This document shows, in pieces, positions 25,671 through 34,011 of a DNA stretch of 64,000 nt. Location of the stretch: assembly GCF_000384315.1 (NCBI RefSeq), contig NZ_ARVW01000001.1, positions 5,394,157 to 5,458,156 on the forward strand, written 5' to 3'. This stretch comes from Amycolatopsis nigrescens CSC17Ta-90 (lineage in GTDB: Bacteria; Actinomycetota; Actinomycetes; Mycobacteriales; Pseudonocardiaceae). The notes under the pieces are model-generated. The model ran no database searches and was not told where the DNA came from. It saw nothing but the letters and a program-made list of their open reading frames with translations. Both the position numbers and the translations under genes were made by a program. Numbering within the stretch: position 1 is the stretch's first letter; every line of letters begins with the position of its first letter.

Positions 25671-25722
25671 GTGATGTCATCTGATGACATCACCCTAGCA
25701 CGCCGATGTCATCAGATGACAT
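25671..25722. promoter_or_regulatory. twin palindromic TetR operators
   Basis: Two copies of one palindrome lie between the divergent reductase and TetR genes. The first is a perfect 23-mer: arms GTGATGTCATC (25671-25681) and GATGACATCAC (25683-25693) around T25682. The second has arms ATGTCATC (25706-25713) and GATGACAT (25715-25722) around A25714. Centres are 32 bp apart, about three helical turns, so two repressor dimers would bind the same face. The second overlaps the probable -35 region of the TetR gene. Confidence 0.85.
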
Positions 25723-25748
25723 GAGTGCGCCAGCACTACACTCGCCGC

Positions 25749-26315
25749 ATGGGACGATGGGAGCCTGGAGCCGGTGGCCGGCTGCGCGAGGCCGCACTGG
25801 CCCTGTATCTCGAACGTGGCTTCGACCAGACCATGGTCGCCGACATCGCCGACCGGGCCGGCGTGACCGCCCGCACCTTCTTTCGCTACTTCGCCGACAA
25901 GCGCGAGGTCCTCTTCGACAAGGCGGCCGAGATGGCGGAGAAGTCGCTGGCCGCGCTGGAAGCGGCGCCTGCCTCGGCGTCGACGCTGGAGGTCGTCGCG
26001 GCCGCGCTGGACGCCGTGGCCGATATGATCGGACCTGACCGTGAGCTCGCACGGAAGCGGCACGCGGTGATCATGGCCAACGCCGATCTCCGTGAACGTG
26101 AATTGATCAAGCTCGCACAGATGTCGGCTGCGCTCGCCGACGGGCTTCGACGGCGGGGCGTCGGCGACACCGAGGCCGGCCTGGCCGCCGAGACCGGCTC
26201 CGCGGTGTACCGGGTCGCCTTCCAGCGATGGGTCGACGCCGCCGACGACCTCGACCTGCGCGACGCCATTCGCCAGTCGTTCGCCCAACTGCGAACCCTG
26301 ACCGCCTCCAACTGA
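25749..26315 (+). CDS. TetR-family regulator of the reductase operon
   Basis: A 188-residue TetR protein: LREAALALYLERGFDQTMVADIADRAGVTARTFFRYFADKREVLF is a textbook TetR_N helix-turn-helix, followed by a helical ligand domain. I start it at ATG 25749 (MGRWEPG). A possible -10, TACACT at 25737-25742, would place the transcript start on that ATG (leaderless), and no ribosome site is present. It should bind the twin palindromes just upstream and repress the quinone reductase operon and itself. Confidence 0.92.
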   Translation: MGRWEPGAGGRLREAALALYLERGFDQTMVADIADRAGVTARTFFRYFADKREVLFDKAAEMAEKSLAALEAAPASASTLEVVAAALDAVADMIGPDRELARKRHAVIMANADLRERELIKLAQMSAALADGLRRRGVGDTEAGLAAETGSAVYRVAFQRWVDAADDLDLRDAIRQSFAQLRTLTASN

Positions 26316-26640
26316 TCCACGTGCTTGCCGACGGCCCGAGCTTCGGAGAGCGAACTGCCTGAGTAGGGCGAAAGGCAACGCGTCGTTGAGCCATGGCCTG
26401 CCACTGGCGTTCGTGCCACGCATCACGAACCAGCCGCTGGTGGCGTCCGGAGTTGCGAGCACGAGCAGAAGCCGCGTCCGAACTGCTGGACCGGCGCCCC
26501 AAGCCGGGGCATGGTGTGGTCGGCGCTGCGAGACCGCATTCACGTTTCCCTGCCGTGAACCGGGCCGCGAGTTGTGTTGTGCGGCTAACGATTGGGTCAC
26601 TGGTCGGAGACGAGGTCGATGCAGGGACGATGCTGACCGA
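26316..26640. other. intergenic region
   Basis: About 325 bp without a supported gene. An open frame continues upstream of the ATG at 26641 but is Arg/Pro-rich and unlike the downstream protein. This may be one edge of the decayed mobile segment that ends at tRNA-Lys, but I see no terminal repeat. Confidence 0.4.
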
Positions 26641-27450
26641 ATGCTGCTGGACATCGCTACCAACATCATCGCGAACGTCGTGTTCTGGCTCGGCTTGGGT
26701 TTCGCCGTTGCAGCAATGGCACGGATCGCGCAGCGGCGCTTCCGCCGCTTCTTCGGCTTACACACGAGTCAACAACTGGTCGTTTGTCTGTCGAACCTGT
26801 GGACCACTGCAACGAGTTCCCGCCCACGAGGCTACGCTGTGTCATTGCATGAGCTGCGTGCCTCCGAGGCGATTACACGACTGTTCGGCTCGGCGTCGTT
26901 TCGCCTTCCGGACCTGGTCCGCGGACTGGTCGACGCGATTTACCTGGGGCGCCATCGCTACGACTTCCGCAACTCCGTAAGTCCGTCGCCGAGCGACGAC
27001 CCCAAGCATTTCTCCGAGCTGAGCGCCAACCTCATCGTTGTTGGCGCAGCTCCCCGAAACAGCATCCGCAGAATGTACCTGCAGGAGAACCTGGTAAGCC
27101 TGCGAATCTCCAACGAACATCTAGATGCCGGCGACCACCAGCTGCCGCTCGAGAAGCGGTACGTAGAGGTGCTCAACGGGGCGGACCTCGGTCAACGGGT
27201 CACGTCAGACTTTCTGGACCTTGCCCTGGTCGAGAAAGTACAGGACACCGCACGTGGTACGACCGTAATATTTTGCCTGGGCCGTCGAGGAGACACTACC
27301 TGGGCGGCCACTGAATACCTCGCCCGTAACTGGCGGTCTCTGCAACAGGAATTCGATGACGGGCCGTTCGCCCTGTGCCTGGGCTTTCGTGACCTGGACT
27401 ACGAGTACGACTACCACCCGCCCCGACGCTTGCTAGCGCTACGAGGCTGA
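26641..27450 (+). CDS. membrane-anchored protein of unknown function
   Basis: A 269-residue protein with one N-terminal transmembrane helix (about residues 5-27, ANVVFWLGLGFAVAAMA), then a basic patch (RIAQRRFRRFF) and a cytoplasmic domain. The domain begins LVVCLSNLW, includes the glycine-containing strand-turn ANLIVVGAAPRNSIRRMY, and ends in TTVIFCLGRRGDTTWAATEYLARNW and FALCLGFRDLDY. This suggests a Rossmann-like or SLOG-like ligand-binding fold, but I do not recognise the family firmly. Codon use is less GC-biased than neighbours. It lies next to decayed mobile-element genes and tRNA-Lys, so it may be element cargo. Confidence 0.7.
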   Translation: MLLDIATNIIANVVFWLGLGFAVAAMARIAQRRFRRFFGLHTSQQLVVCLSNLWTTATSSRPRGYAVSLHELRASEAITRLFGSASFRLPDLVRGLVDAIYLGRHRYDFRNSVSPSPSDDPKHFSELSANLIVVGAAPRNSIRRMYLQENLVSLRISNEHLDAGDHQLPLEKRYVEVLNGADLGQRVTSDFLDLALVEKVQDTARGTTVIFCLGRRGDTTWAATEYLARNWRSLQQEFDDGPFALCLGFRDLDYEYDYHPPRRLLALRG

Positions 27451-27458
27451 CCGAGTTC

Positions 27459-27790
27459 GTGGCCCCGCTGGTGGCGCCCGCTGTTGACCTGACGGTGCTG
27501 GGGCTGCTTGTCGGCACGCGCCACCTGGCTTTGACCGGGGCCGGCGATGACGTGCTGCGGCCGGTACGACGGCTACTGCTGGCGGCGAGCGTGGTGACGC
27601 TGCTGTTGAACATTGCTGACCCGGTATGCGCTGGTCAGTGGGGTAGGCGGCATTCGACGCGGTTGGCCGCTGTTGCTGATCGGGTGGGCCGAAGCGGGCC
27701 CTGGCCTGCTCCGCGCGCTGAGTGCCGCTCGTGCTGCTCCCGGACCAGGACAGCCGGCCAGCTCTCCGCCTTCAGCGTCCAAGCATGACG
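27459..27790 (+). pseudogene. DUF2637-type mobile-element membrane protein, frameshifted
   Basis: The frame from 27459 reads VAPAVDLTVLGLLVGTRHLAL and RRLLLAASVVTLLLNIADPV, typical of DUF2637/Spd-like membrane proteins of actinomycete integrative and conjugative elements. The expected continuation, WPLLLIGWAEAGPGLLRAL, is found in another frame from about 27655. A frameshift therefore breaks the gene near 27640-27660. The usual N-terminal helices are also missing. It is a relic. Confidence 0.72.
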
Positions 27791-27939
27791 GCATCGAGCG
27801 GAAGGTGCGCGGACCCTCGTCCTTCGGCACGACCCACAGGCGGAAGCGGCAGCGCGGCGGGAAGACCGGCGGCGCCGATGACCGACACGGACAGGCCCGC
27901 GAGTATGGCCCGCGGATCGCGCCGGTGAAGTGGCAGCGC

Positions 27940-28175
27940 CCGGTCGGGCCGACCTCATTCAACCGGATCAGAGAGTCCTTGCGAGCGGTACTGAGCAAGC
28001 CGGTCAAGGAAGGATTGCTGGCGGTGAATGTGGCCAACCTGGTCGAGCTGCCCCCGCCGAACCGGACCAGGCCGAAGGTGTGGACCCCGGACCTGACCGG
28101 CGAGTTCCTCGATTTCGCGGTGCATCACCCGCTCGACCCGCTGTATCACCTGCTCGCCCATACCGGGTTACGCCG
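27940..28175 (+). pseudogene. tyrosine recombinase (integrase) fragment
   Basis: About 75 residues match the core-binding and early catalytic part of phage/ICE integrases: SFNRIRESLRAVLSKPVKEGLLAVNVANLVELPPPNRTRPKVWTP in the usual order, then FLDFAVHHPLDPLYHLLAHTGLRR, where the Arg of TGLRR is the first catalytic residue. The remaining catalytic HxxR and Tyr are absent. The frame then runs into unrelated sequence. It lies 160 bp from tRNA-Lys, the likely former integration site. Confidence 0.72.
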
Positions 28176-28295
28176 TCGCCGGGATCGTCCCGCGCAAGCA
28201 GTTGCACCCGGCCCGCACTCTCGGGCTCCCCTCGGGCTCGCACGAGACCACAATGGACAGCAAGGAGACGGAAGAAATGACCACAGAAAACACAA

Positions 28296-28327
28296 ACTCC
28301 AGGCCACCGTTTTAAGTGACCTGGAGT
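28296..28327 (-). terminator. hairpin downstream of tRNA-Lys
   Basis: ACTCCAGGCCAC (28296-28307) pairs with GTGACCTGGAGT (28316-28327) with one G-T wobble and an eight-base loop. It begins eight bases after the tRNA 3' end in the direction of tRNA transcription, so it is probably the tRNA-Lys terminator. Confidence 0.65.
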
Positions 28328-28334
28328 GTGAGGG

Positions 28335-28407
28335 TGCGCCATCAGGGACTCGAACCCCGAACCCGCTGGTTAAGAGCCAGCTGCTCTGCCAATTGAGCTA
28401 ATGGCGC
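28335..28407 (-). tRNA. tRNA-Lys (anticodon CTT)
   Basis: The minus strand folds as a complete cloverleaf: acceptor GCGCCAT paired with ATGGCGC, D-arm AGCTCAATTGGCAGAGC, anticodon arm GCTGG-CTCTTAA-CCAGC, and T-loop GGTTCGAGTCC. The loop gives anticodon CTT, reading AAG (Lys). The 3' CCA is not encoded. An integrase fragment and an ICE-type gene relic lie on its 3' side, so its 3' end probably served as an attachment site. Confidence 0.95.
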
Positions 28408-28593
28408 GCACTTGTCGCGTCGGTTTCCCTCGGCGACGAAGAGAACAATAGCAGGTGCCCTGACCGCCCCGGACGGGGGCCCCGGCAAACTCTCCGCGCC
28501 GAGTTGACCAGTCCTGCGCCTGCCGCGAAGAGGCGTGGGGCACACTATAGGTGGACACCTGGGGAACTCTCGACACGAAACGGACGGTTCTTG

Positions 28594-29838
28594 ATGCGAC
28601 GTCGGGGTGAGGCTGGTCTGCGATCTGTGACGAGCGGTGTTGCCGGGCGGGGCCGGCTACCGCTGTTGCTGGTCGTGGCCGGTTTAGTGGTCGCGGGATG
28701 CTCCAGCGGGGCATCGGGTGACGAAGGCGGCGAAGGCGGTCAGAACGCTCCCCAGGTGAGCAGCGGAGGCCCGCCGAAGCCGGCTTCGCTGGCCTTGACT
28801 CCCGCAACGGGTACGAATGATGTCGCGCCGGGTGAACCGGTCACCGTGGCGGTCACGGACGGCAAGGTCGGCGAGGTGAAGCTGACCGGCGCGGACGGCA
28901 CCCAGGTCGAGGGCAAGCCGAAGCCCGACGGCACCGGCTGGGAGTCTTCGCAGGCCCTCGGTTACGGCAAGAGCTACACCGTCACCGCGAACGCCACCGG
29001 CACCGACGGCAAGCCGGTCACCTCCACCTCCACCTTCACCACGGTCGGCAAGCCGGCCAGGCAGACCACCGTGTCGATGAACGTGGACAACGGCGAGACG
29101 GTCGGCGTCGGCCTGCCGTTGATCTTCACCTTCGGCGGCAAGATCGCGGACAAGGCGGCCGCCGAGCGCGCGCTGAAGATCACCGCGGAGCCGCAGACCG
29201 AGGGCGCCTTCCACTGGTTCAGCGACAGCGCGGTGACCTGGCGGCCCAAGGACTACTGGAAGACCGGCACCAAGGTCTCGGTGAAGGCCGCGGTCTACGG
29301 CAAGAACCTGGGCAACAACACCTACGGCCGCGAGGACAGGGCGGCCGACTTCACCATCGGTGACAAGCTGGTCGCGGTGGCCGACGGCGGCAACTTCCAG
29401 ATGAAGGTCTCGATCAACGACCAAGAGGTCAAGAACATGCCGACCTCGATGGGCAAGAAGTCCAGCCCGACCCCGTCCGGCACCTTCACCGTGATGAGCG
29501 AGCACGTCGGCTACACGATGGACTCCAGCACCTACGGCGTGCCGAACGACAGCAAAGCCGGGTACCGCACCTTCGTGAAGTACGCGGTCCGGATGTCGAA
29601 CAGCGGCATCTTCTACCACTCCGCGCCGTGGTCGGTGGGGTCGCAGGGCAAGCGGAACGTGAGTCACGGCTGCCTGAACCTGTCCACCGAGAACGCGAAG
29701 TGGCTGATGGACACGTCCAAGAAGGGCGACATCATCACCGTCCAGAACAGCGGCGGCAAGGTGCTCGAGGCCACCGACGGCTGGAGCGTCTGGCAGATGC
29801 CGTGGGAGGAGTGGAAGGCCGGCGGGCAGAAGAACTAG
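28594..29838 (+). CDS. L,D-transpeptidase lipoprotein
   Basis: A 414-residue secreted lipoprotein that makes 3-3 cross-links in peptidoglycan. The signal peptide ends in a lipobox LVVAGC with Cys36. Two Ig-like domains follow (about 60-165 and 165-270), then the YkuD catalytic domain. There, FYHSAPWSVGSQGKRNVSHGCLN holds the catalytic His and Cys (Cys near residue 359) in the HGC motif. Domain order matches mycobacterial Ldt enzymes. ATG 28594 lacks a strong ribosome site; TTG 28591 is a possible alternative. Its stop overlaps the convergent MFS gene by 4 bp. Confidence 0.95.
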   Translation: MRRRGEAGLRSVTSGVAGRGRLPLLLVVAGLVVAGCSSGASGDEGGEGGQNAPQVSSGGPPKPASLALTPATGTNDVAPGEPVTVAVTDGKVGEVKLTGADGTQVEGKPKPDGTGWESSQALGYGKSYTVTANATGTDGKPVTSTSTFTTVGKPARQTTVSMNVDNGETVGVGLPLIFTFGGKIADKAAAERALKITAEPQTEGAFHWFSDSAVTWRPKDYWKTGTKVSVKAAVYGKNLGNNTYGREDRAADFTIGDKLVAVADGGNFQMKVSINDQEVKNMPTSMGKKSSPTPSGTFTVMSEHVGYTMDSSTYGVPNDSKAGYRTFVKYAVRMSNSGIFYHSAPWSVGSQGKRNVSHGCLNLSTENAKWLMDTSKKGDIITVQNSGGKVLEATDGWSVWQMPWEEWKAGGQKN

Positions 29839-31259
29839 TCCTTCTGCCGGTACTCCCGTTCGGACTCCCGCACCAGTTCCCTGGCTTCCTCCTCTGTGGA
29901 CACCGCGGGCCCGGACCCCCACAGCGGCTTGTTCGCGGTCTCCCTGCTGAAGTAGACCGCGACCCCGCCGATGGCGGCGGCGATCATCATGTACCAGGCC
30001 GGCCAGTAGTCGTTCCCGGTCGCCGCGATCAGGGACTGCATGACCAGCGGGGTGGTGCCGCCGAACAGCGACACCGACACGTTGAACGCGATGGACAGCG
30101 CGCCGTAGCGGATCGCGGTGGGGAACAGCGCCGGCAGGGTGGCCGGCATGGAGATCTCGAAGGTGAGCAGGAGCAGGCCTAGGCCCATCAGGCCGAGGAA
30201 GGTGAGCAGCACGCCGCCGTCCCGGACCAGCAGCATCAGCGGGAACGAGAGCACCAGGAAGCCGACGCAGCCGGTCATCATCACCGGTTTGCGGCCGACC
30301 TTGTCGGTGAGCCGCCCGCCGACGGTGATGATCAGCATCATCACCACCATCACCACGATGATCAGCAGCAGGCCGTGCGTGGCGTCCAGCTTCAGCCGTT
30401 CCGACAGGTAGGTCGGCATGTACGAGAGCAGCATGTAGTCGGTGACGTTGAAGACCAGCACCAGCCCGATGCAGGTCAGCAGCACCCGCCAGTACTTGGT
30501 GAACATCACCCAGAAGGGGCCCCCCGACTGTCCGCGCTTTTCGGACTCTTCGGCGTGTTTCTGGAAGGCCGGGGTTTCTTCGAGCTTGAGCCGCATGTAG
30601 AGGCCGACGATGCCGAGCGGGCCGGCGACCAGGAACGGGACGCGCCAGCCCCAGTCGAGCAGGGTGTCGTGCGGTACCCAGGTTTTCATCGCGGTGACCA
30701 CGCCGGCGCCGAGCACGTAGCCGGCGAGGGTGCCGAACTCGAGCCAGGAACCCATGAAGCCGCGGCGTTTGTCGGGGGAGTATTCGGCGATGAAGGTGGT
30801 GGCGCCGCCGTATTCGCCGCCGGTGGAGAAGCCCTGCACCATGCGGGCGAGCACGAGCAGGATCGGGGACCAGACGCCGATGGTCTGGTACGACGGGATG
30901 AGCCCGATGCAGAGGGTGCCGACGGCCATCATGATCATGGTGACGGCCAGCACCTTCTGCCTGCCGATCTTGTCACCGAGCGGCCCGAACACCAGTCCGC
31001 CCAGCGGTCGCATCAGGAACGCCGCCGTGAAAGCCCCGAAGGTGCCGATCAGTCTGACGCTGCTGGAGACATCGGGCGGGAAGAACACTTCGGCGATGGT
31101 GTCCGCGATGTACGCGTAAACCCCGAAGTCGAACCATTCCATCGCGTTGCCAAGGGCCGCCGCTCCCACGGCCCGTTTCAACAGCGACTGGTCGACCACC
31201 GTGATGTCGTCATAACTCAGCTTCTTCTTGCGCCGAAACTTCCGAAATCCCTTCTCCAC
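29835..31259 (-). CDS. MFS metabolite:H+ symporter (ProP/MHS type)
   Basis: A 474-residue, 12-helix major-facilitator transporter of the metabolite:H+ symporter branch. Signature segments are AVGAAALGNAMEWFDFGVYAYIA, GPLGDKIGRQKVL (loop 2-3) and RMVQGFSTGGEYGGA, all typical of ProP, ShiA and citrate/alpha-ketoglutarate carriers. The substrate may be an osmolyte or organic acid. The start is the GTG at 31259 with GGAGG almost adjacent. Upstream frames extend into proline-rich non-coding sequence. Confidence 0.92.
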   Translation of the reverse strand: MEKGFRKFRRKKKLSYDDITVVDQSLLKRAVGAAALGNAMEWFDFGVYAYIADTIAEVFFPPDVSSSVRLIGTFGAFTAAFLMRPLGGLVFGPLGDKIGRQKVLAVTMIMMAVGTLCIGLIPSYQTIGVWSPILLVLARMVQGFSTGGEYGGATTFIAEYSPDKRRGFMGSWLEFGTLAGYVLGAGVVTAMKTWVPHDTLLDWGWRVPFLVAGPLGIVGLYMRLKLEETPAFQKHAEESEKRGQSGGPFWVMFTKYWRVLLTCIGLVLVFNVTDYMLLSYMPTYLSERLKLDATHGLLLIIVVMVVMMLIITVGGRLTDKVGRKPVMMTGCVGFLVLSFPLMLLVRDGGVLLTFLGLMGLGLLLLTFEISMPATLPALFPTAIRYGALSIAFNVSVSLFGGTTPLVMQSLIAATGNDYWPAWYMMIAAAIGGVAVYFSRETANKPLWGSGPAVSTEEEARELVRESEREYRQKD

Positions 31260-31462
31260 CCCTCCATCCTGAGCCCCCTCCGCCCACCCAGCACCCCGAG
31301 CGCTCCCTCTCACCCTCCAAACCAGACCCCATCCCCCAAAAGGGCAAAAAGCCCCCTATTTGCCCTTTCGTAACCCCAGGATCCACCCGGCGGCCTTACC
31401 CTGCGCTAGTTCCCCCACACGCGCCCATGCCGTCAACTTGAGGCGCCCGCACCGCAGGGGGT

Positions 31463-31483
31463 TTGGGGGGCTCGGCCCCCCAA
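31463..31483 (-). terminator. G-rich hairpin
   Basis: TTGGGGGGC (31463-31471) and GCCCCCCAA (31475-31483) form a perfect nine-base stem with a three-base loop. It lies downstream of tRNA-His and its first hairpin, and upstream of the MFS gene, and probably is a second transcription stop. Confidence 0.55.
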
Positions 31484-31495
31484 TGTAATGACGAA

Positions 31496-31543
31496 GCCCA
31501 CCCTCGGTGAAGGTTGCCGTTTGGGCAACCGACAAGGGTGGGC
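31496..31543 (-). terminator. two-tier hairpin downstream of tRNA-His
   Basis: GCCCACCCT pairs with AGGGTGGGC as the outer stem, with an inner GGTTGCC/GGCAACC stem. It starts three bases after the tRNA-His CCA end, in the direction of its transcription, so it is the likely tRNA terminator. Confidence 0.65.
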
Positions 31544-31545
31544 CG

Positions 31546-31622
31546 TGGGGTGAGTGACGGGACTTGAACCCGCGACTTCCTGGACCACAACCAGGTGCTC
31601 TACCAGCTGAGCTACACCCACC
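31546..31622 (-). tRNA. tRNA-His (anticodon GTG)
   Basis: The minus strand gives acceptor GTGGGTG/CACTCAC, the extra 5' G(-1) opposite C73 that marks tRNA-His, anticodon loop TTGTGGT with anticodon GTG, T-loop GGTTCGAGTCC, and an encoded CCA at 31546-31548. It lies 33 bp upstream of nothing else and next to orn, a common actinobacterial neighbourhood. Confidence 0.95.
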
Positions 31623-31655
31623 ATGCGATGCGCTCTCGCGAGCGCCTCGGCTGAA

Positions 31656-32300
31656 TTATCTTAGCGTGCCGTCTCCGGCGTCCTGCACCGGGTTGCCGCC
31701 GTACTCGCGGAGCACGTCAGCGGCGGCGGCCCTGGCTTGTTCGGTGCTGGGGCCCGGCTGGGGTACGAACGCGATCCGCCGGTAGTAGTCGAGTTCGCCG
31801 ATGGATTCGCGGATGTCGGAGAGCGCCCGGTGGGAGAGGCCTTTTTCGGGCTTGGCGTAGTAGATGCGCGGGTACCAGCGCCGGATGAGCTCCTTGATGG
31901 ACGACACGTCGACCATCCGGTAGTGCAGGTGGTCGTCCAGTTCGGGCATGTCGCGGGTGATGAAGCCGCGGTCGGTGGCGATCGAGTTGCCGGCCAGCGG
32001 GGCGGTCTTGGGGTCGGGTACGTGCTCGCGGATGTAGCCGAGGATCTGCTGCTCGGCCTCGGCGAGGCTGATCGTGGACCGCCGGACCTCCTCGGTGAGC
32101 CCGGAGTGGGCGTGCATGTCGCGCACCACGTCGGGCATGCCGGCGAGGGCGGTCTCGTCGGCGTGGATGACGACGTCGAGGCCTTCCCCGAGCACGTTGA
32201 GGTCGGCGTCGGTCACCAGTGCGGCTATTTCGATCAGCGCGTCTTTGGCGAGGTCCAGCCCCGTCATCTCGCAGTCGATCCAGACAAGACGATCGGTCAC
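31656..32300 (-). CDS. orn: oligoribonuclease
   Basis: A 214-residue DEDDh 3'-5' exonuclease that degrades 2-5 nt RNA including pGpG. Motifs are [10 protein letters not shown] (Exo I), [18 protein letters not shown] (Exo II) and [11 protein letters not shown] (Exo III). The family start is usually [13 protein letters not shown], so I use the GTG at 32300 with AGGG seven bases before it; a TTG two codons upstream is too close to that site. The adjoining tRNA-His gene is on the same strand but downstream. Confidence 0.97.
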   Translation of the reverse strand: MTDRLVWIDCEMTGLDLAKDALIEIAALVTDADLNVLGEGLDVVIHADETALAGMPDVVRDMHAHSGLTEEVRRSTISLAEAEQQILGYIREHVPDPKTAPLAGNSIATDRGFITRDMPELDDHLHYRMVDVSSIKELIRRWYPRIYYAKPEKGLSHRALSDIRESIGELDYYRRIAFVPQPGPSTEQARAAAADVLREYGGNPVQDAGDGTLR

Positions 32301-32403
32301 CGGCAAACCCTAACCCGACACGGGGAGTGAGACGTCGTCACCTGCGGAATTCGCGGGTTACCCTCTCCGGCGTGATCAACCGATGACAGAGCGGGAGCAT
32401 CCC

Positions 32404-33930
32404 ATGGCTGAGCAGCAGGCGGGTCCGGCGGTCGAGATCGCGAGTGGTTATGCGGGTGCGGGTGCCGCGGTGGAGCTGGGTTCGGTGGTGATCGACGGGC
32501 AGGCGGAGGCCGCCGCCGCGGTGCGGCTTCCGCTGGCGACGTTGAACCGGCACGGCCTGGTGGCCGGGGCGACCGGGACCGGGAAGACGAAGACGCTGCA
32601 GCTGATCGCCGAGCAGTTGTCGGCGGCCGGGGTGCCGGTGGTGCTCGCGGATGTGAAGGGTGACCTGTCCGGGCTGGCCGAGCCGGGTGCGCCAGGGGAC
32701 AAGCTGGCGAAGCGGGCCGAGGAGCTGGGGGACGACTGGCAGCCGTCGGCCTTCCCGGTGCAGTTCCTCTCGCTCGGTACCGGCGGCAAGGGGGTGCCGA
32801 TTCGGGCCACCATCACCAGTTTCGGCCCGGTGCTGCTGGCCAAGGTGCTCGGGCTGAACGAGACCCAGGAGTCCACGCTCGGGCTGATCTTCCACTGGGC
32901 GGACCAGCGCGGGCTCGCCCTGCTGGACACCAAGGACCTGCGCTCGGTGATCACGCATCTGACCAGCGACGAGGGCAAGGAGGACCTCAAGGGCATCGGC
33001 GGGGTGTCCGCCGCGACGGCCGGGGTGATCCTGCGGGCGCTGTCCAATCTGGAGGCCCAGGGTGGGGAGGATTTCTTCGGGGAGCCCGAGCTCGACGTCG
33101 CGGACCTGATGCGGCAGGTGGACGCCAAGGGCGTGGTGAGCCTGCTGGAGCTGGACGACCTGCAGTCGAAACCTGCGCTGTTCTCCACCTTCCTGATGTG
33201 GCTGCTGGCGGAGTTGTTCGAGGTGCTGCCGGAGGAGGGCGACCTGGACCAGCCCAAGCTGGTGTTCTTCTTCGACGAGGCGCATCTGCTGTTCAACGAT
33301 GCCTCGAAGGCGTTCCTGGAGCGGATCGAGCAGACCGTGAAGCTGATCCGGTCCAAGGGAGTCGGGGTCTTCTTCTGCACCCAGCTGCCGACGGATCTGC
33401 CGAACAACGTGCTCTCGCAGCTCGGCGCCCGTATTCAGCACGCCCTGCGCGCCTTCACTCCCGAGGACCAGAAGGCGTTGGCCAGGACGGTGAAGACCTA
33501 CCCGACGACCAAGTACTACGAGCTGGACAAGGCGCTGACCTCACTGGGCATCGGCGAGGCGATCGTGACCGTGCTGTCCGAGCAGGGCGCGCCGACCCCG
33601 GTGGCCTGGACCAGGCTGCGTGCGCCGCGGTCGAAGATGGGGTCGATCGGCGCCGACGCGGTGACCGCTTCGGCGAGCGCTTCGGACCTGCACGGCAAGT
33701 ACGCGGAAACGATCGATCGTGAGTCGGCGTACGAGAAGCTGGCCGCGAAGGTGGCCGGCGACGCGCCGCCGCCGGAAGCACCGCCCACCGAGCAGCCGCG
33801 AGCCGACGAACCGGGGTTCGTCGAGAAGGCGATGGAGAACCAGGCGGTGAAGTCGTTCCTGAGGTCCGCCGCGAGCGCGCTGGGGCGCGAGGTCACCCGC
33901 GGCCTGTTCGGGAACCGCCGCCGCCGGTAG
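32404..33930 (+). CDS. HerA-like / DUF853 ATPase (YjgR type)
   Basis: A 508-residue P-loop ATPase of the bipolar-helicase-like DUF853 family. Walker A is GATGTGKTKT near residue 60 and Walker B is LVFFFDEAHLLF near 293-304. Family blocks include VVLADVKGDLSGLAEPG and FFCTQLPTDLPNNVLSQLG. The physiological role is unknown. Start ATG 32404 (MAEQQAG) has GGGAG six bases upstream; an in-frame ATG seven codons earlier has none. The C-terminal tail is Pro-rich then basic. Confidence 0.93.
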   Translation: MAEQQAGPAVEIASGYAGAGAAVELGSVVIDGQAEAAAAVRLPLATLNRHGLVAGATGTGKTKTLQLIAEQLSAAGVPVVLADVKGDLSGLAEPGAPGDKLAKRAEELGDDWQPSAFPVQFLSLGTGGKGVPIRATITSFGPVLLAKVLGLNETQESTLGLIFHWADQRGLALLDTKDLRSVITHLTSDEGKEDLKGIGGVSAATAGVILRALSNLEAQGGEDFFGEPELDVADLMRQVDAKGVVSLLELDDLQSKPALFSTFLMWLLAELFEVLPEEGDLDQPKLVFFFDEAHLLFNDASKAFLERIEQTVKLIRSKGVGVFFCTQLPTDLPNNVLSQLGARIQHALRAFTPEDQKALARTVKTYPTTKYYELDKALTSLGIGEAIVTVLSEQGAPTPVAWTRLRAPRSKMGSIGADAVTASASASDLHGKYAETIDRESAYEKLAAKVAGDAPPPEAPPTEQPRADEPGFVEKAMENQAVKSFLRSAASALGREVTRGLFGNRRRR

Positions 33931-33935
33931 CCGCA

Positions 33936-33974
33936 CGGGTGGGAAGTGCCGCCCCGAACGGTACTTCCCACCCG
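33936..33974. terminator. bidirectional terminator hairpin
   Basis: CGGGTGGGAAGT (33936-33947) and ACTTCCCACCCG (33963-33974) form a perfect 12-bp stem with a 15-base loop, between the convergent ATPase and HtrA-like genes. Confidence 0.8.
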
Positions 33975-34011
33975 CGGTCCCCCTTCCGGCGCTGAGCTCC
34001 CCCCAAGGAAC

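Noticed and set aside
26330..26480. Minus-strand peptide-like stretch (GWFVMRGTNASGRPWLNDALP) as transposase remnant
   Set aside because: I could not match it to any transposase family; left unassigned.
28187..28320. Plus-strand frame ending MTTENTNSRPPF before tRNA-Lys as an integrase C-terminus
   Set aside because: No catalytic HxxR or Tyr motif; the link to the integrase fragment cannot be supported.
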